Assembly: GCA_030737875.1 (NCBI GenBank)
Contig: CM060920.1
Location: forward strand, 481,770,861 to 481,834,860
Source of the DNA: Allium sativum
Lineage: Eukaryota; Streptophyta; Magnoliopsida; Asparagales; Amaryllidaceae
Length of the DNA: 64,000 nt
Reading direction: 5' to 3'
The notes under the pieces were generated by a model. It had not been told where the DNA came from. It ran no database searches and worked only from the letters and a program-made list of their open reading frames with translations. A program made the translations under genes and the position numbers. Of this stretch, positions 35,695-45,964 are shown one piece after another; the first letter of the stretch is position 1; every line of letters begins with the position of its first letter.

Positions 35695-35728
35695 TACGTC
35701 GACATAACCAAACCTGTATGTCGACATA
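35695..35728. promoter_or_regulatory. Paired palindromes, D module 3 (before ORF3)
   Basis: ACGTCGACAT (35696-35705, one change) and ATGTCGACAT (35718-35727), again 22 bp between core starts. The pair precedes a TATA-like TATTTAAG by 87 bp and the ORF3 start by 162 bp. Confidence 0.85.
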
Positions 35729-35814
35729 TAACAGATTTTTTTTTTCAAACTTCTTCGCAATTTAAAATTAAATTACTACTCATGTCCATTCAAAATCCAA
35801 TGAATTCCGGACCC

Positions 35815-35822
35815 TATTTAAG
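35815..35822 (+). promoter_or_regulatory. TATA-like box before ORF3 of D
   Basis: CCCTATTTAAGTAC, at almost the same distance from the palindrome pair as the TATA box in the LTR (87 and 83 bp). CTTAATCATTTTT follows both. Confidence 0.45.
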
Positions 35823-35889
35823 TACATTTATTCTGGAAAACTTCATTATTCCATTACTCCTTCTTCCTTAATCATTTTTCATCAAATCC

Positions 35890-36189
35890 ATGGCAAATCC
35901 TATCCATAATATAAATAAAAATCTAGAAGAAACTCTCAATTCGTTCAAAAACATTCTCTCTATCATTCAACGAACTCAGCGTCATCTAGAATTGAGTCAA
36001 ATAAAGATGTTCAAACAACAAGAAAAGCACTTTGATGCAATGCGATGGCTAATCTCTTCTCCATTCAGAGATAAAGAAAATAATCTCGCAAAGGCTTCAC
36101 CAACCAAAGAAGATGAAGATTGGGAAGTAATTAAAAAGGATCCTATCTTTAGAGAAAATGGTTGGGTTGAAGTTCCAAGAGATGTTTAG
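35890..36189 (+). CDS. Element D ORF3, intact 99-residue protein of unknown function
   Basis: An uninterrupted frame, ATG in the favourable context TCCATGGCA. I do not recognise the protein. Residues about 8-55 are rich in Leu/Ile/Gln/Lys (LEETLNSFKNILSIIQRTQR, then HLELSQIKMFKQQEKHFDAM), suggesting an amphipathic helix or coiled coil. The C-terminal third is acidic with Trp (DEDWEVIKKD, GWVEVPRDV). No signal peptide or membrane segment. It lies between ORF2 and the polypurine tracts, with its own LTR-like upstream module. It is the only intact frame in an element whose gag and ORF2 are broken; being short, it may simply have escaped mutation. Confidence 0.55.
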   Translation: MANPIHNINKNLEETLNSFKNILSIIQRTQRHLELSQIKMFKQQEKHFDAMRWLISSPFRDKENNLAKASPTKEDEDWEVIKKDPIFRENGWVEVPRDV

Positions 36190-36429
36190 TTGTTTGGTAT
36201 GATTTGATTGATTTGTTTTCATATGGTGTGGTGTGAATTAGATTATACTGTTTGAAACTTCTACATATTAATAAATATGGTATGATTTAGTTTGGATTGG
36301 TTTGTATATATATTTGACAAACATATTTAATATTACTTGGATTGGTATGTATTTAATCATCATATTAAGTATTATTCTCTTTAGTTTAATAGATTAAGAA
36401 GGTATTGTACTTAGAAATAGTTAATTAAT

Positions 36430-36713
36430 TTAGGAGGAGTATTTTATGTCATAATAAGGGAATTATACAATTTAGGGGGAGTATTCTTAGGAATATTACT
36501 TAGATTCTACAGTTGTTTAACTTAGGGGGAGTATCTTTAATCTTTCTTTTTGATATTGCCAAAGGGGGATAAATTATAAAATATAGGCATAGTTTTATAG
36601 AATTCTTATAGACAGGGGGAGTATAAGAAGATCATCATCAAACAGGTATATACAGGCATATGCAGGTATGATATTTTATGAATTAAGGTTTTCATCATCA
36701 AAAAGGGGGAGAT
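36430..36713 (+). other. Serial polypurine tracts of D (six)
   Basis: TTAGGAGGAGT (36430), TTAGGGGGAGT (36472), TTAGGGGGAGT (36522), AAAGGGGGAT (36561), ACAGGGGGAGT (36612) and AAAAAGGGGGAGATT (36700). The last directly precedes the 3' LTR. Known: such multiplied tracts are a hallmark of Sireviruses. Confidence 0.88.
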
Positions 36714-36814
36714 TTTTGGAGAATGGAGTTTTTATGACAACAACCATATTTCAATTATCATTGATTATAAAATATATACTAACATCTTTATTTAGAATAT
36801 ATACATATACATAT
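36714..36814 (+). repeat. Element D 3' LTR, first 100 bp only
   Basis: Matches 31322-31420 closely (GGAGAATGGAGTTTT, ATGACAACAACC, ATTATAAAATATATAC). Its first bases are altered (TTTTGGAG for TGTTGGAG). At 36815 it is cut by the LTR of C; the rest must lie beyond 64000. Confidence 0.85.
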
Positions 36815-38774
36815 TGTGATGATCCCAAAACCCTGTACCACGGTGTTAAGGATAATCATTGGAATATAACACATTAATCATCATAAGCAGGGTACAGATA
36901 ATAGCATAAACAAGAAAATAGAATAATTTACACAATATGACAGCGGAATCATATCTATATCCACATCAGAGAGCATAGTGCAGGATACTACTTAGTGCAT
37001 AATAATACATAATCAGTCAACATCGCCTGTGGCGGAATCATAATGCATAAGAGTACATAAACTAAACATGAGTCTACATCGCCTGTGGCGGAATCATAAT
37101 ACATATACAATAAATGGCAGAAAAGTCACAATCATCTCAATGTAGTCAAGCCTCGCCATAAGCCAAAAGCGCACCTCTACTGCGGTGCCATGCCCAAAAT
37201 ATGTCAGCTACCTGTAACTAGGCTGCCCGTGTGAAAATAAGGGCACCCGAGTTTGCAAGGTGAAACAAACTACGAGTCAGTCATGGGACTGGTATGAGAA
37301 ATCAACTTAACTTACTAAACAACAATAATAGGGAAAATCAAAGGACCACGTCACTTTCGTGGAACGGGTTTACTCCAATGAGTGCTAGTGCATGAAATAA
37401 AAGAAATGTTTAAATCATCGCAATGCTTTTTATCAAAATGAAGCCATTATAAGACTCAGGTCCCATCACACAATGCAACGCAAGCCGGAGGATAGAGTTT
37501 TACCTTATAATGGCCAAAAATGCTTCATACGTATAAAACAAAAGTGTTTGATATTATTACTAGTGCATATATGTTTCAAAAACAGTTTCAATCATAAATA
37601 TCAATCCTAGACGGCATGGGTACCATATATCATGTCGCCATACTAGTAATACAATCACATCCACAATTTCGTATTGGAAATTGGATTCCATCATGAGTCG
37701 AGGCAAGGGGCAAGCTCCTCTCCGTTCGAGACACTCTAGCAAATGTCCCAGGACCGTACACAGTAATCCTTGGATCTTCAGGGCCGGTCCTCTCTTACTT
37801 TTGAGGATTAATTATTCCTGAACACACGTTTCCCGGTCCTTACAGACCTATATCGAGGCGCCTCGCATTCCAACAACCACACAGGTGAAAAGTATATATA
37901 ATGTCAGGGCTGGTAGGTCACTGACACCACCCTAGCTAGAAAGAAACGTCGTGCTCTCCCTGCAGTCACTATCCCGTTTTTGACTCATACCGAGCTGTGA
38001 GGCTCGCGAATCCACTCTATACACAAAGCTACGTCACACAGACCATGCTTTGATCATCAACCACAAGACTTTGCTTTGCAACAGAAGCCTTGATCAGATG
38101 CCACATAGGCGTGCCACACAGGCAATCCACTCCATGCGACTGATTTCTATCTATATATAACCTCTGAGCTTGTACGTCTCAGAGAAGGGCGTTAAGCAAG
38201 AGAATAAATTCTCCGCCGCCAAACAGATATATATATTCAATAGAGATCAATCAGCACAGAACAAAATCCAATGTCAGACACACGGTCCATTTACAAGTTC
38301 GTCCTGGGTTTGAACGAAGCCGGAGGCACCAAATTCCTCGCTTATCCGCACAATCAACAATACGTCCGGACGGCGACTACTTCAGCTCCTTCAAGGTAGC
38401 TACTCCAATCATGAGCATCAGTAGCGCCCATCCATCCAATGTGAAGATCGTCGGTCTTCAACCGTCTTCAACTCTTCGACTTCTCATCGTCGATCGATTA
38501 TTTGAAATGAGAATAAACTCGGCCTTTTCAAATAATCCACGTATATTTAGATTTTCAAATCAATTCATCACATGGTTAAATCACTCAACATTCACATTTC
38601 AGTTCCTTAGTATAGTTTTCATGTTAAATGCATTCAACCATCACATATCAAGCAAACCAAGCAAAATCGGCTTATTTCCATTCTATATCGTCAATAATAT
38701 TTTTCAATGATATATCGCCATTTTTATTTATTTAAAAACGACCATATTTAATTAAACGACATTTCAGGTCGTGC

Positions 38775-39225
38775 CGAAGCACTGGCGCTGTTTTTCTCTA
38801 AATTTGTTTTACACATATATGAAAATCTAACCGTTGGATCTTCACAAATTTTATATCATTAGAAAGATCATTTCAAAACGAATCCGACGGTTTCAGTTTT
38901 GGGAAAATCCGACGGTCGGATCTCCCACACTAGTCGTTTGAAAACACGGTTTCAAATTACGAACTATAGCGTCGTTATTCGATTTAATTTAATTATATTT
39001 ATATTTATATATAAATATAATCGATTCTGGCGCTGTTTTTCTTTAGATTTGAATTAAACATTCTAGACAATCCAACCGTCGGATCTTTACAAAGTTAGTG
39101 CCGTTGGAAAGATATTTCCAAGGCGAGCCTAACGGTTTCGGTTTCGTGAAAATCCAATGGTCGGATCTCCCAAACTAGTCGTTTGAAATCATGGTTTTAA
39201 AACACGAACTGCACGGCCACGATTC
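38775..39225. repeat. Diverged tandem duplication, about 245 bp unit, in C LTR
   Basis: Two units, each with CTGGCGCTGTTTTTCT, GGATCTT, GAAAGAT, ACGGTTTC and CGGTCGGATCTCCCA...CTAGTCGTTTGAAA in the same order. The E LTR carries one equivalent unit near 49130-49270. The units are strongly diverged outside these motifs. Confidence 0.75.
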
Positions 39226-39312
39226 GTTTTAATTTTATTTATATTTATATATAAATATAAATATAGTTCATTCGAAAATTCCTATATCGTTTTCACTTCA
39301 AATATTTCACTA

Positions 39313-39560
39313 ATGCCTTTAAATTTTGGAAAATTTCGCCATAACCTCCTTTGTACGGGAGGGGCTGGGAAAATTCCCAAATAGCCACACGGGCGTCTCA
39401 TCTCAAAAAGAAAAAGGAAAAGCCAAGCGGCTAGCCAATAGGCTCATAAAATCATCACCCAAGCAAAACAGTAAACATGTACCTATTTGTCGGGCACATA
39501 ATTTTATTCCTCTTCTCTAGCCTCTTTGCTATAACCTGTTCAATAAATATGCAAATACAT
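39313..39560. repeat. Block shared by C LTR and E internal region
   Basis: Contains AATTTCGCCATAACCTCC, AAGCCAAGCGGCTAGCCAAT and ATGTACCTATTTGTCGGGC in the same order and strand as 53395-53650 and 61420-61674 in the E internal regions. A small plus-strand frame starting MYLFVG is conserved in both but is unlikely to be a gene. Confidence 0.75.
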
Positions 39561-40627
39561 ATATGCTATTTTCATCACTTATCATTTTCTATTCAATTTC
39601 ATTTTCGATTCACTTTGGTTTAAAGTCACCATTCATTCTAATGTTGCACACATATGCAAAAATCACATCATTAGCTAATTAATGAATATTTCAACTCATG
39701 CATATTTATTTGAACGAGTGATTATTTTTAACACTTCACATTTCAATAAAAATGATATTTTTGGCGAACTAAAATATATTTCAACACATGACTATTTCAT
39801 TTAGTTCCTTCACATGTTAAAAATAATATTCACTTCACAAATATTTATTTCAACACCAGTATATATTTAGCAAATCACACATATGATAAAAATGGCATTT
39901 TCATCATCTAAAATATTTATTCAACACACGAATGTTTTTAACACTTCGTAGTTTCAATAAAAATGTAATTTTTATTGTTCAACCTTTTATTCAACACATG
40001 AATTTCATTTTCAAACATCCCTTCTCAACACATGAGCATTTCAAAACATGGATACTTTATATAGTTTGTTCATATAAGAAAGATGAAATTTTTATTATTG
40101 AAACTATTTATATATAAGGCGAATATTTTACATACTTCATATATATTATAAAAATGTGATTTTTTATTGTTTAAACACTTTATTCATTCACTCATGAATT
40201 TAATTTTCACACATCACTTCTTAACACATGAGCATTTCCACACATGGATATAGTTTCAACACATGATTTTAGTTTCAACGCATGAAAATAATTTCAACAT
40301 ATGAAAATAATTCTAACACATGAATATTATTCAAAATTTCGGCAGCATAACAGCAGGGTAGTTAAAACCGGCACCGTCCCTAGTACGGCTCCTCGCTTTA
40401 CCTTAAAACCTCGCGGTTTTTGACAATGGGGATTCATGCATCTAGTTCGCACGCAGGCGGCATGTTTTATTTTCATTTCCACAATTATTTCCAATTTGTT
40501 TCAATCACCAATGGGTATTTTTCAACCACAACCAAACAATATCAACCACAAACAATTATTCAACCATTTGAATTTTTCACCCAATTCACAACAATAAATA
40601 TCGTCCATGGTTTGTGGACGAGGGGAG

Positions 40628-40656
<29 letters not shown>
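40628..40656. repeat. TA microsatellite
   Basis: About 14 uninterrupted TA dinucleotides inside the C LTR. Confidence 0.95.
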
Positions 40657-40660
<4 letters not shown>

Positions 40661-41000
40661 TTTATTACCATTCAAACACACATATCATTTAAACAATGCA
40701 TGTATAATTCATACTTCACTCATACAACTTATACTACGCATGTATATGTGGTATACAACACGTATATAAATTATATTTCGCTTATATAATTTATACATGA
40801 CATTTTCTATTCAATTTCATTTAATTTAGATTTCTCACCTTGGTTTTCGGAGTGCTAAAAATCATAGATGGCTCAGAAAAATCCGCGGTCTCTTCTATAT
40901 GGTAGAGAGCCTCCTTGCGGTCATGATGTTTCCTGTTTCATCGAATTTCGTCAACACACCATAAAGATATGATTTTTCAAAGTTCAAACATCAAAAAGGA

Positions 41001-41006
41001 CTCACC
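41001..41006 (-). promoter_or_regulatory. Candidate splice donor in C LTR
   Basis: The minus strand reads GTTGAAAG/GTGAGTCC, matching the plant 5' splice consensus AG/GTRAGT. The E LTR has CTTCT/GTAAGTCC at the equivalent place. Confidence 0.4.
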
Positions 41007-41330
41007 TTTCAACGCTGGTTCAAACTAGTGTTACGGATTTTCTCGAAATCCGCGAAGTGTTGGAAGGATCGGAGGGTATCACGTGGAAGAGGGGAGAGAG
41101 GCGGTCCTATCGGTGGTGGTGCGGTCGGATCTAGTGGCCGGAGTTGGCCGTGGCGACGCTGGGAAGTCGTCGACTTTGGGTCGACGATTCAGGCGACGAG
41201 GGGGGTCGAGGTAGGGTCAGATTTGAAGAGGGGAGGGAGGCGCGTCGAGGTAAGGTGGTGGCGACGTCGGTAGGTGGATGAGGCGGTCGGAAATCGCCTG
41301 GGAAGGTTCAAACGGTTTTCCGCCGTTAAA
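41006..41330 (-). ncRNA. Candidate 5' leader exon of C (GC-rich)
   Basis: A GC-rich island in an AT-rich LTR. It lies downstream (minus strand) of TATATATATC at 41387-41398 and ends at a consensus splice donor AAAG/GTGAGT (41005 downward). The position suits the transcribed leader of the LTR. Inference only; no transcript evidence. Confidence 0.35.
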
Positions 41331-41386
41331 CGAGAGAGAAGCGGGTTTTTTTTTTAAATTTATGAAAGGAATTTTCTGATTCGCCG

Positions 41387-41398
41387 ATATATATATTA
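41387..41398 (-). promoter_or_regulatory. TATA-like box of C LTR
   Basis: The minus strand reads AATATATATATC, about 800 bp inside the LTR start and about 60 bp before the GC-rich island. Confidence 0.4.
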
Positions 41399-42189
41399 TT
41401 CAGAAAATTAGGGTTTTCACTTACGAACCCCAATTCAAACCCAACGACTGTCACCCCTAGCTAAATACCCCCATCTCGGACACAATGGGATATGTTTCAT
41501 AGGCCAATTCAACTGTTACAGTCAGTTACTTTTCGAATTAAAATATAAAACATTTTATATTCAATTTGAACGTACATTTCAATTTGCCAGGGCCCCAAAC
41601 TACTTCGAAAAATTCCAGAAAAATAATTCTAGCTATGTTTTGACTCTACGGTCCCAACAAAACTAGTTTCGTCGAATTCTGAGATCGTTTGAAAAATGGC
41701 CATTTTCTGGTCGATCCAATTTAACAAAAATTGACCAAACACATTTTCTTTTGCCACACTCACATACTAGCTTCAAAAATTATGAAATTTGAAACCTAGC
41801 AATAGTTTGACATCTCGGACCCAACAAAAGTGGTTTCGTCGAATTCCGAGGTCGTTTGCAAAATGTCTATTTTCAAGGGCTATATATTCTATATAGCGAC
41901 CTTTCTGAAAATTCATTTGGCCATAACTTTTGATTCCCGCTATGAAACTTCGATTTTTCAGATTCGTTAGAAAGATATTCATAAACAGATTTAGTTATTT
42001 TTGGTTTCACTAAAATCCATTATATTTTCCACCCGGCGCAATCAGTCAAAGTTTGAATTCAAAATTTCAAACTGCCTCACTATTTCTAATCCATTATTTT
42101 ATTGAAATATTCTATTTCAATTGTTCAAATTGCATTGAAATAACCAATTTAAAATTTTTAAATTGGCTCGTATTTTCCGGGTTGTTATA

Positions 42190-42207
42190 ATCTCCCTCAC
42201 TTAAAAC
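42190..42207 (-). other. Polypurine tract of C
   Basis: The minus strand reads GTTTTAAGTGAGGGAGAT directly before the LTR, preceded by the CGGGGACGAAAAG signature shared with E. Confidence 0.8.
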
Positions 42208-42290
42208 TTTTCGTCCCCGAAAAGGAAACAACAGTAAAGTAGGAAACAAAATGTAAATGCAAAGGATTTTAAAGGTACCTTGCACCGGAG

Positions 42291-43125
42291 TTAGTCAGAG
42301 ATGTCCACTCTGCATTTGGGGTATGCTTTCTTAATATTTTCCTCAGTCTCCCAAGTACAGTCTCTAGGATCACTACTCCACTGCACTTTAACTAAATGAA
42401 CCTTTTTGCTTCTTAGTTCTCTAGTTTCTTTGCCAACAATTTTTAATGGCTCTCTTCTGATTGCTAATTCTGGAGTGATTTCTATATCCTGTTGCACTGC
42501 TTCTTCTACAACAAGATCCAGATCATGCACATGTCTTCTAAGTTGAGATACGTGAAACACATTATGCACTCCCGGCAACTAATCAGGTAATTGAACCCTA
42601 TAAGCAAGAGTTCCAATTCGTTCAAGTATAGGAAAGGGACCAATAAACTTGGGTGCTAACTTCCCAGTTTTACCGAATCGGATTACTCCACTCATCGGAG
42701 ATACTTTCAAATAAACATGATCTCCAACAGCAAATGTCAAATCTCTTCTTCTGGAATCTGCATAACTTTTCTGTCGGCTTTGTGCGGTTTTCAATCGCTT
42801 CTTGATGAAATCGACTTTATCATATGCTTCTCGAATCATATCGGGTCCTAACACAAGTCTGTTGCCAGATTCTACCCAACATGCTGGAGATCTGCACGGT
42901 CTGCCATATAATGCTTCAAACGGCGACATTCTCAAACTTGCTTGATAGCTATTGTTATATGAGAATTCTGCCAAATGCAGGTGATCTTCCCATGACCCGC
43001 CAAAATCGATAATACAAGTCCGCAGTAGATCTTCTAGAATTCTATTCACATGCTCAGTTTGGCCATCCGTCTGAGGGTGATAAGCGGTGCTTAGATTCAG
43101 TTTCGTCCCAATTCGGTTTGGAATG
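42291..43125 (-). pseudogene. Element C late integrase and chromodomain
   Basis: Integrase from just before the catalytic Glu (STAYHPQTDGQTEHVNRILE) through MSPFEALYGRPCRSPACWVE, then the GPF module (KFIGPFPILERIG). A stop near 42580 splits VQLPD from LPGVHNVFHVS. The chromodomain at 42291-42480 has VHLVKVQWSSDPRDCTWETE. The zinc region and both catalytic Asp residues are missing, removed by the deletion that joins this part to RNase H at about 43125-43130. Confidence 0.9.
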
Positions 43126-44090
43126 CCTCCCAGATTTTCAAAGCAAAAACGATAGCTAGCAACTCAAGATCATGAGTTACATAATTCTTCTCATGCGGTT
43201 TTAGCTGGTGGCTTGCATAAGCGACTACTTGGCCTTTTTGCATTAACACTGCACCAAGACCCCTAATAGAAGCGTCTGTCCAAACCGTCAAATTCTGATT
43301 GCCATCGATAATGGTTAACACTGGAGTGGTTGTCAGTTTCGATTTCAATTCCTGGAAAGCTTCTTCACAGTCGGAAGTCCACTTAAACTTCTTATGCTTC
43401 TTTGTAAGCTTCGTTAATGGACCGGATATCTTCGAGAAATCCTTAACGAATTTTCGATAATAACTAGCCAACCCCATAAAACTTCTAACCTCTGTGGGTG
43501 TGATAGGCTGTTTCCAGTCTTGAATTGCTGTAATTTTACTCGGATCTACAGAAATCCCTTCCTTTGACATGACATGGCCAAGGAACTTCACTTCTTCTTG
43601 CCAGAAGACACACTTAGAGAATTTGGCTTTGAATACATTCTTTCTCAGAATCTCCAATACTTGTTCTAAATGTCTTTCATGCTCAGGTTTTGATTTGGAG
43701 TAGATTAAAATATCATCGATGAATATGAGGACAAATTTATTCAGAACTCCCCTGAACACTCTATTCATTAGATCGAAGAAGTATGCTGGAGCATTGCATA
43801 GGCCAAACGACATTACTAACCATTCATAGAATATGTCTGGACCTCTGAAAGCTGTCAAAGGAACACACTCTTCTGCAATTCTCAATTGATGGAACCCTGT
43901 AGCTAGGTCCATTCTGGAAAATACTCTCGCCCCATTTAATTGATCTAGCAGGTCATTGATGCGGGGTAATGGGTATTTGTTTTTGAGCGTCTGTTTGTTG
44001 AGGTCTCGGTAATCTACACACAATCGAAGAGTACCGTCTGACTTTGGGACAAACACTACAGCTGCACCCCAACTAGAAAAACCAGGTCTG
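43126..44090 (-). pseudogene. Element C reverse transcriptase and truncated RNase H
   Basis: About 319 codons open. RT blocks are [37 protein letters not shown], catalytic [11 protein letters not shown] and [20 protein letters not shown]. RNase H begins with [19 protein letters not shown] and runs through [16 protein letters not shown], where the deletion fuses it to integrase sequence (EAFQTELG). Half of RNase H, including its TDHK Asp, is lost. An in-frame stop near 44100 separates RT from the protease. Confidence 0.92.
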
Positions 44091-44101
44091 ATCAGACCCT
44101 T

Positions 44102-44790
44102 TCATAGCAGTTGACGAGTTTGATCGCCTAATTCTTCCTTTTCCCTTGGAGTCATTCTTCTAATTGGATGAACCACTGGTCTGGCATTAGGAATTAGATC
44201 GATTCTGAATTCTATTTCTCTTTGCGGAGGTAAGTTTTCGACTTCTTCAAACACATCTGCATAGTTTGTAACAACCAGAATCTTTTCTAAGGAAATGGGG
44301 ATAACTTCTAACGCAGACCAAAATTCTTCTCTATTTGGATTCGAACCATGGCATGGTACAGTAATATATCCAAGCTTCGTTCGAATTTTTACTATTCTTT
44401 CCGCACAATTAACTTCTGCTTCGTATTTCGTTAACCATTCTAACCCAAGGATAACGTCAAATTCAGAAAAATTCATGACGATCAAATTAATGGGAAATTT
44501 GTAGGAAGAATAAGAGATTGGCACTCTACAACATGAACTGAGAATAATAGAACCCCCTATCGGATTATGAACTTTAACCGAATCCTTGAGATTTCTTGGT
44601 TTTAACTTTAATTTGTCACTGTGTTACTAGCAATAAAACTACGTGACGCACCCGTGTCAAACAATACAGAAACATGAATATTTTTAATTGTAAGGGTACC
44701 TCCCAAAACATCGGGTTTACCTGCTCCATCGGAAGCAGCTGGCGGGTTCGACCCGTCATATACGTGAGCTACTGCGGCCTTCTTAAGCAA
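44102..44790 (-). pseudogene. Element C protease and protease-RT linker
   Basis: The active site is intact as VLFDTGASRSFIAS (about 44655-44615). A stop/frame change at about 44605-44530 interrupts the middle. The second half (44524-44102) has FDVILGLEWLTKYEAEVNC, then the linker into RT with DVFEEVENLPPQREIEFRID and RRMTPREKEEL. Confidence 0.88.
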
Positions 44791-45705
44791 AGGACAGTCC
44801 CTGACAAGATGATATGTCTTGCGACAGTTAAAGCACGAGCGAGGGTTCTAGGAGCCTTGGCTTGAACCTTGAGAATTGGTCCTCGGCCGTTTTGGGGCTA
44901 TGCAGACGTTTGAGTAGTGCCCCGCCTTGCCACAGTTATAGCAGTTTCCTCTTGGCGGCTTACTGGTCTGTGGATTCTAGGATGTCGCTTGGCTTGACTC
45001 GCCTTGGTTTGCAGCAGGCTTGCGCTTATTCCCGGCTTGGCTTTTAGCACGATCCTGATCCAGGTGCCTTTGATCTAGGTCTTCATAGTTACATGCCATC
45101 TCCACCTATTCATTAAACCCCAGCTTGATGTGGGCCATTGCCCTATCCTGGTACTTTCGCTTCAGCCCGAGGATAAACTTCTTATTCTTGGACTTTGCGG
45201 TGGCGACGAGTTCGGGAGCATATCGGGCTAATTGTGTAAATTTGTTCAGATAATCTTGCACTGAGAGATCACCCTGCTGGAGGTTGGAGAATTCGTCGTG
45301 CATACGCTCCAGGGCTTGCTCTGGGACATACTTCTCTTTGAATAATTCTTTGAATTCGTCCCAGGTTCTGGCTGCATTTCTGTTCCTTGCGGTGAGAGCT
45401 TCCCACCATAGCTCGGCTTCTTCCTACATAAGCTAGGCACCCATAATAGCTTTATCTTGATCGCCCAGCCTCAGGCCTCCAAGTATCTTCTCGCATGTTT
45501 TGAGCCATGCTAAGGCCTCAATTACAGTGCCCGTACCCGAGAAGGTTTTGCCTCCTAGGTTCTTGTACCTTTTAGCCACGCGGTCAAGCTCGAATTGTTG
45601 AGCGGCCGGAGGTTGTATTAAAGGTCCATCTTCTGCTGGGACTTCACCACTTCCTCTGCCACGGCCAGCTCAGCCTCCTCTACCAGCGGCTGCTCAGGTA
45701 GCCAT
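44791..45705 (-). pseudogene. Element C gag
   Basis: Gag starting at the ATG at 45703-45705, 11 nt after a candidate splice acceptor. It reads in essentially one frame but is broken by about six stops, the first at codon 4. Several are TGA or TAG where CGA, CAG or TGG is expected, consistent with cytosine deamination. The core has LWWEALTARNRNAA and the QDYLNKFTQLARYAPELV block (45303-45106). Two knuckles follow near 44950-44810: CYNCGKAGHYSNVC, and CFNCRKTYHLVRDC with its Gly changed. Confidence 0.88.
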
Positions 45706-45715
45706 TGTTCAAGTT

Positions 45716-45735
45716 CTGTATAAGCAAGAAAAGAG
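45716..45735 (-). promoter_or_regulatory. Candidate splice acceptor before C gag
   Basis: The minus strand reads CTTTTCTTGCTTATACAG followed by AACTTGAACAATGG, a pyrimidine-rich tract ending in CAG 10 nt before the gag ATG. Confidence 0.45.
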
Positions 45736-45834
45736 TCAGCTTACAGAAACGATAATTTTATTGTATGGTAAAGCAGAAGATCTTAAGGAAAGAAAACGAT
45801 GGACTGATCAAATTGTTTTTGCTATTCTGCTTAG

Positions 45835-45909
45835 CTCATTCTAGGACATTACTAGTCCTATCTCTAATGAGCTACTCGTCTTAGAATACTACTGATTCTA
45901 TTCTAACGA
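45835..45909 (-). ncRNA. Tandem leader hairpins of C
   Basis: Two adjacent stem-loops between primer site and gag. Hairpin 1 (45835-45871): outer stem CTCATT/AATGAG, inner stem TAGGAC/GTCCTA, loop ATTACTA, with 1 nt and 5 nt (TCTCT) internal-loop sides. Hairpin 2 (45876-45909): outer TCGT/ACGA, inner TAGAAT/ATTCTA, loop ACTACTG. The same architecture occurs in E with compensatory changes. Candidate packaging or dimerisation signal (inference). Confidence 0.65.
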
Positions 45910-45950
45910 AGTGTTTAATGTGTTAAATTCCAGAACTAAGGTTAACCAAA

Positions 45951-45962
45951 GCTCTGATACCA
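45951..45962 (-). other. Primer-binding site of C (tRNA-Met)
   Basis: Plus strand GCTCTGATACCA, the exact complement of TGGTATCAGAGC, two bases from the LTR edge at 45965. Confidence 0.92.
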
Positions 45963-45964
45963 GC

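Larger units (their letters stand above)
31322..36814 (+). mobile_element. Element D: Sirevirus-like Ty1/copia derivative lacking pol
   Basis: An LTR element inserted in the gag of B. Seen: 5' LTR with TGTTGGAG...CCTAACA ends, an adjacent tRNA-Met-like primer site and a gag of the UBN2 type with one CCHC knuckle. Two further frames follow (34398-35339 and 35890-36189). Then come six G-rich polypurine tracts ending in AAAAAGGGGGAGATT before the 3' LTR. Known: serial polypurine tracts and this Gag type mark Sireviruses. No protease, integrase or RT is recognisable. The 3' LTR is interrupted by C after about 100 bp, so the right target duplication is off-window; the left candidate is ATTCA (31317-31321). 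Confidence 0.85.
36815..42189 (-). repeat. Element C 3' LTR (5375 bp)
   Basis: The minus strand starts TATAACAACCCGG at 42189 (a mutated TG) and ends GATCATCACA at 36815. The first 315 bp (plus-strand view) match the 5' LTR fragment at 45965-46279 with about eight differences, nearly all transitions. No protein-coding gene is visible. Contents: blocks shared with the E LTR at 37205-37520, 37750-38120 and 38270-38340, a diverged tandem duplication at 38775-39225, a block shared with the E internal region at 39313-39560, an AT microsatellite, and a GC-rich candidate leader exon at 41006-41330. Confidence 0.9.
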
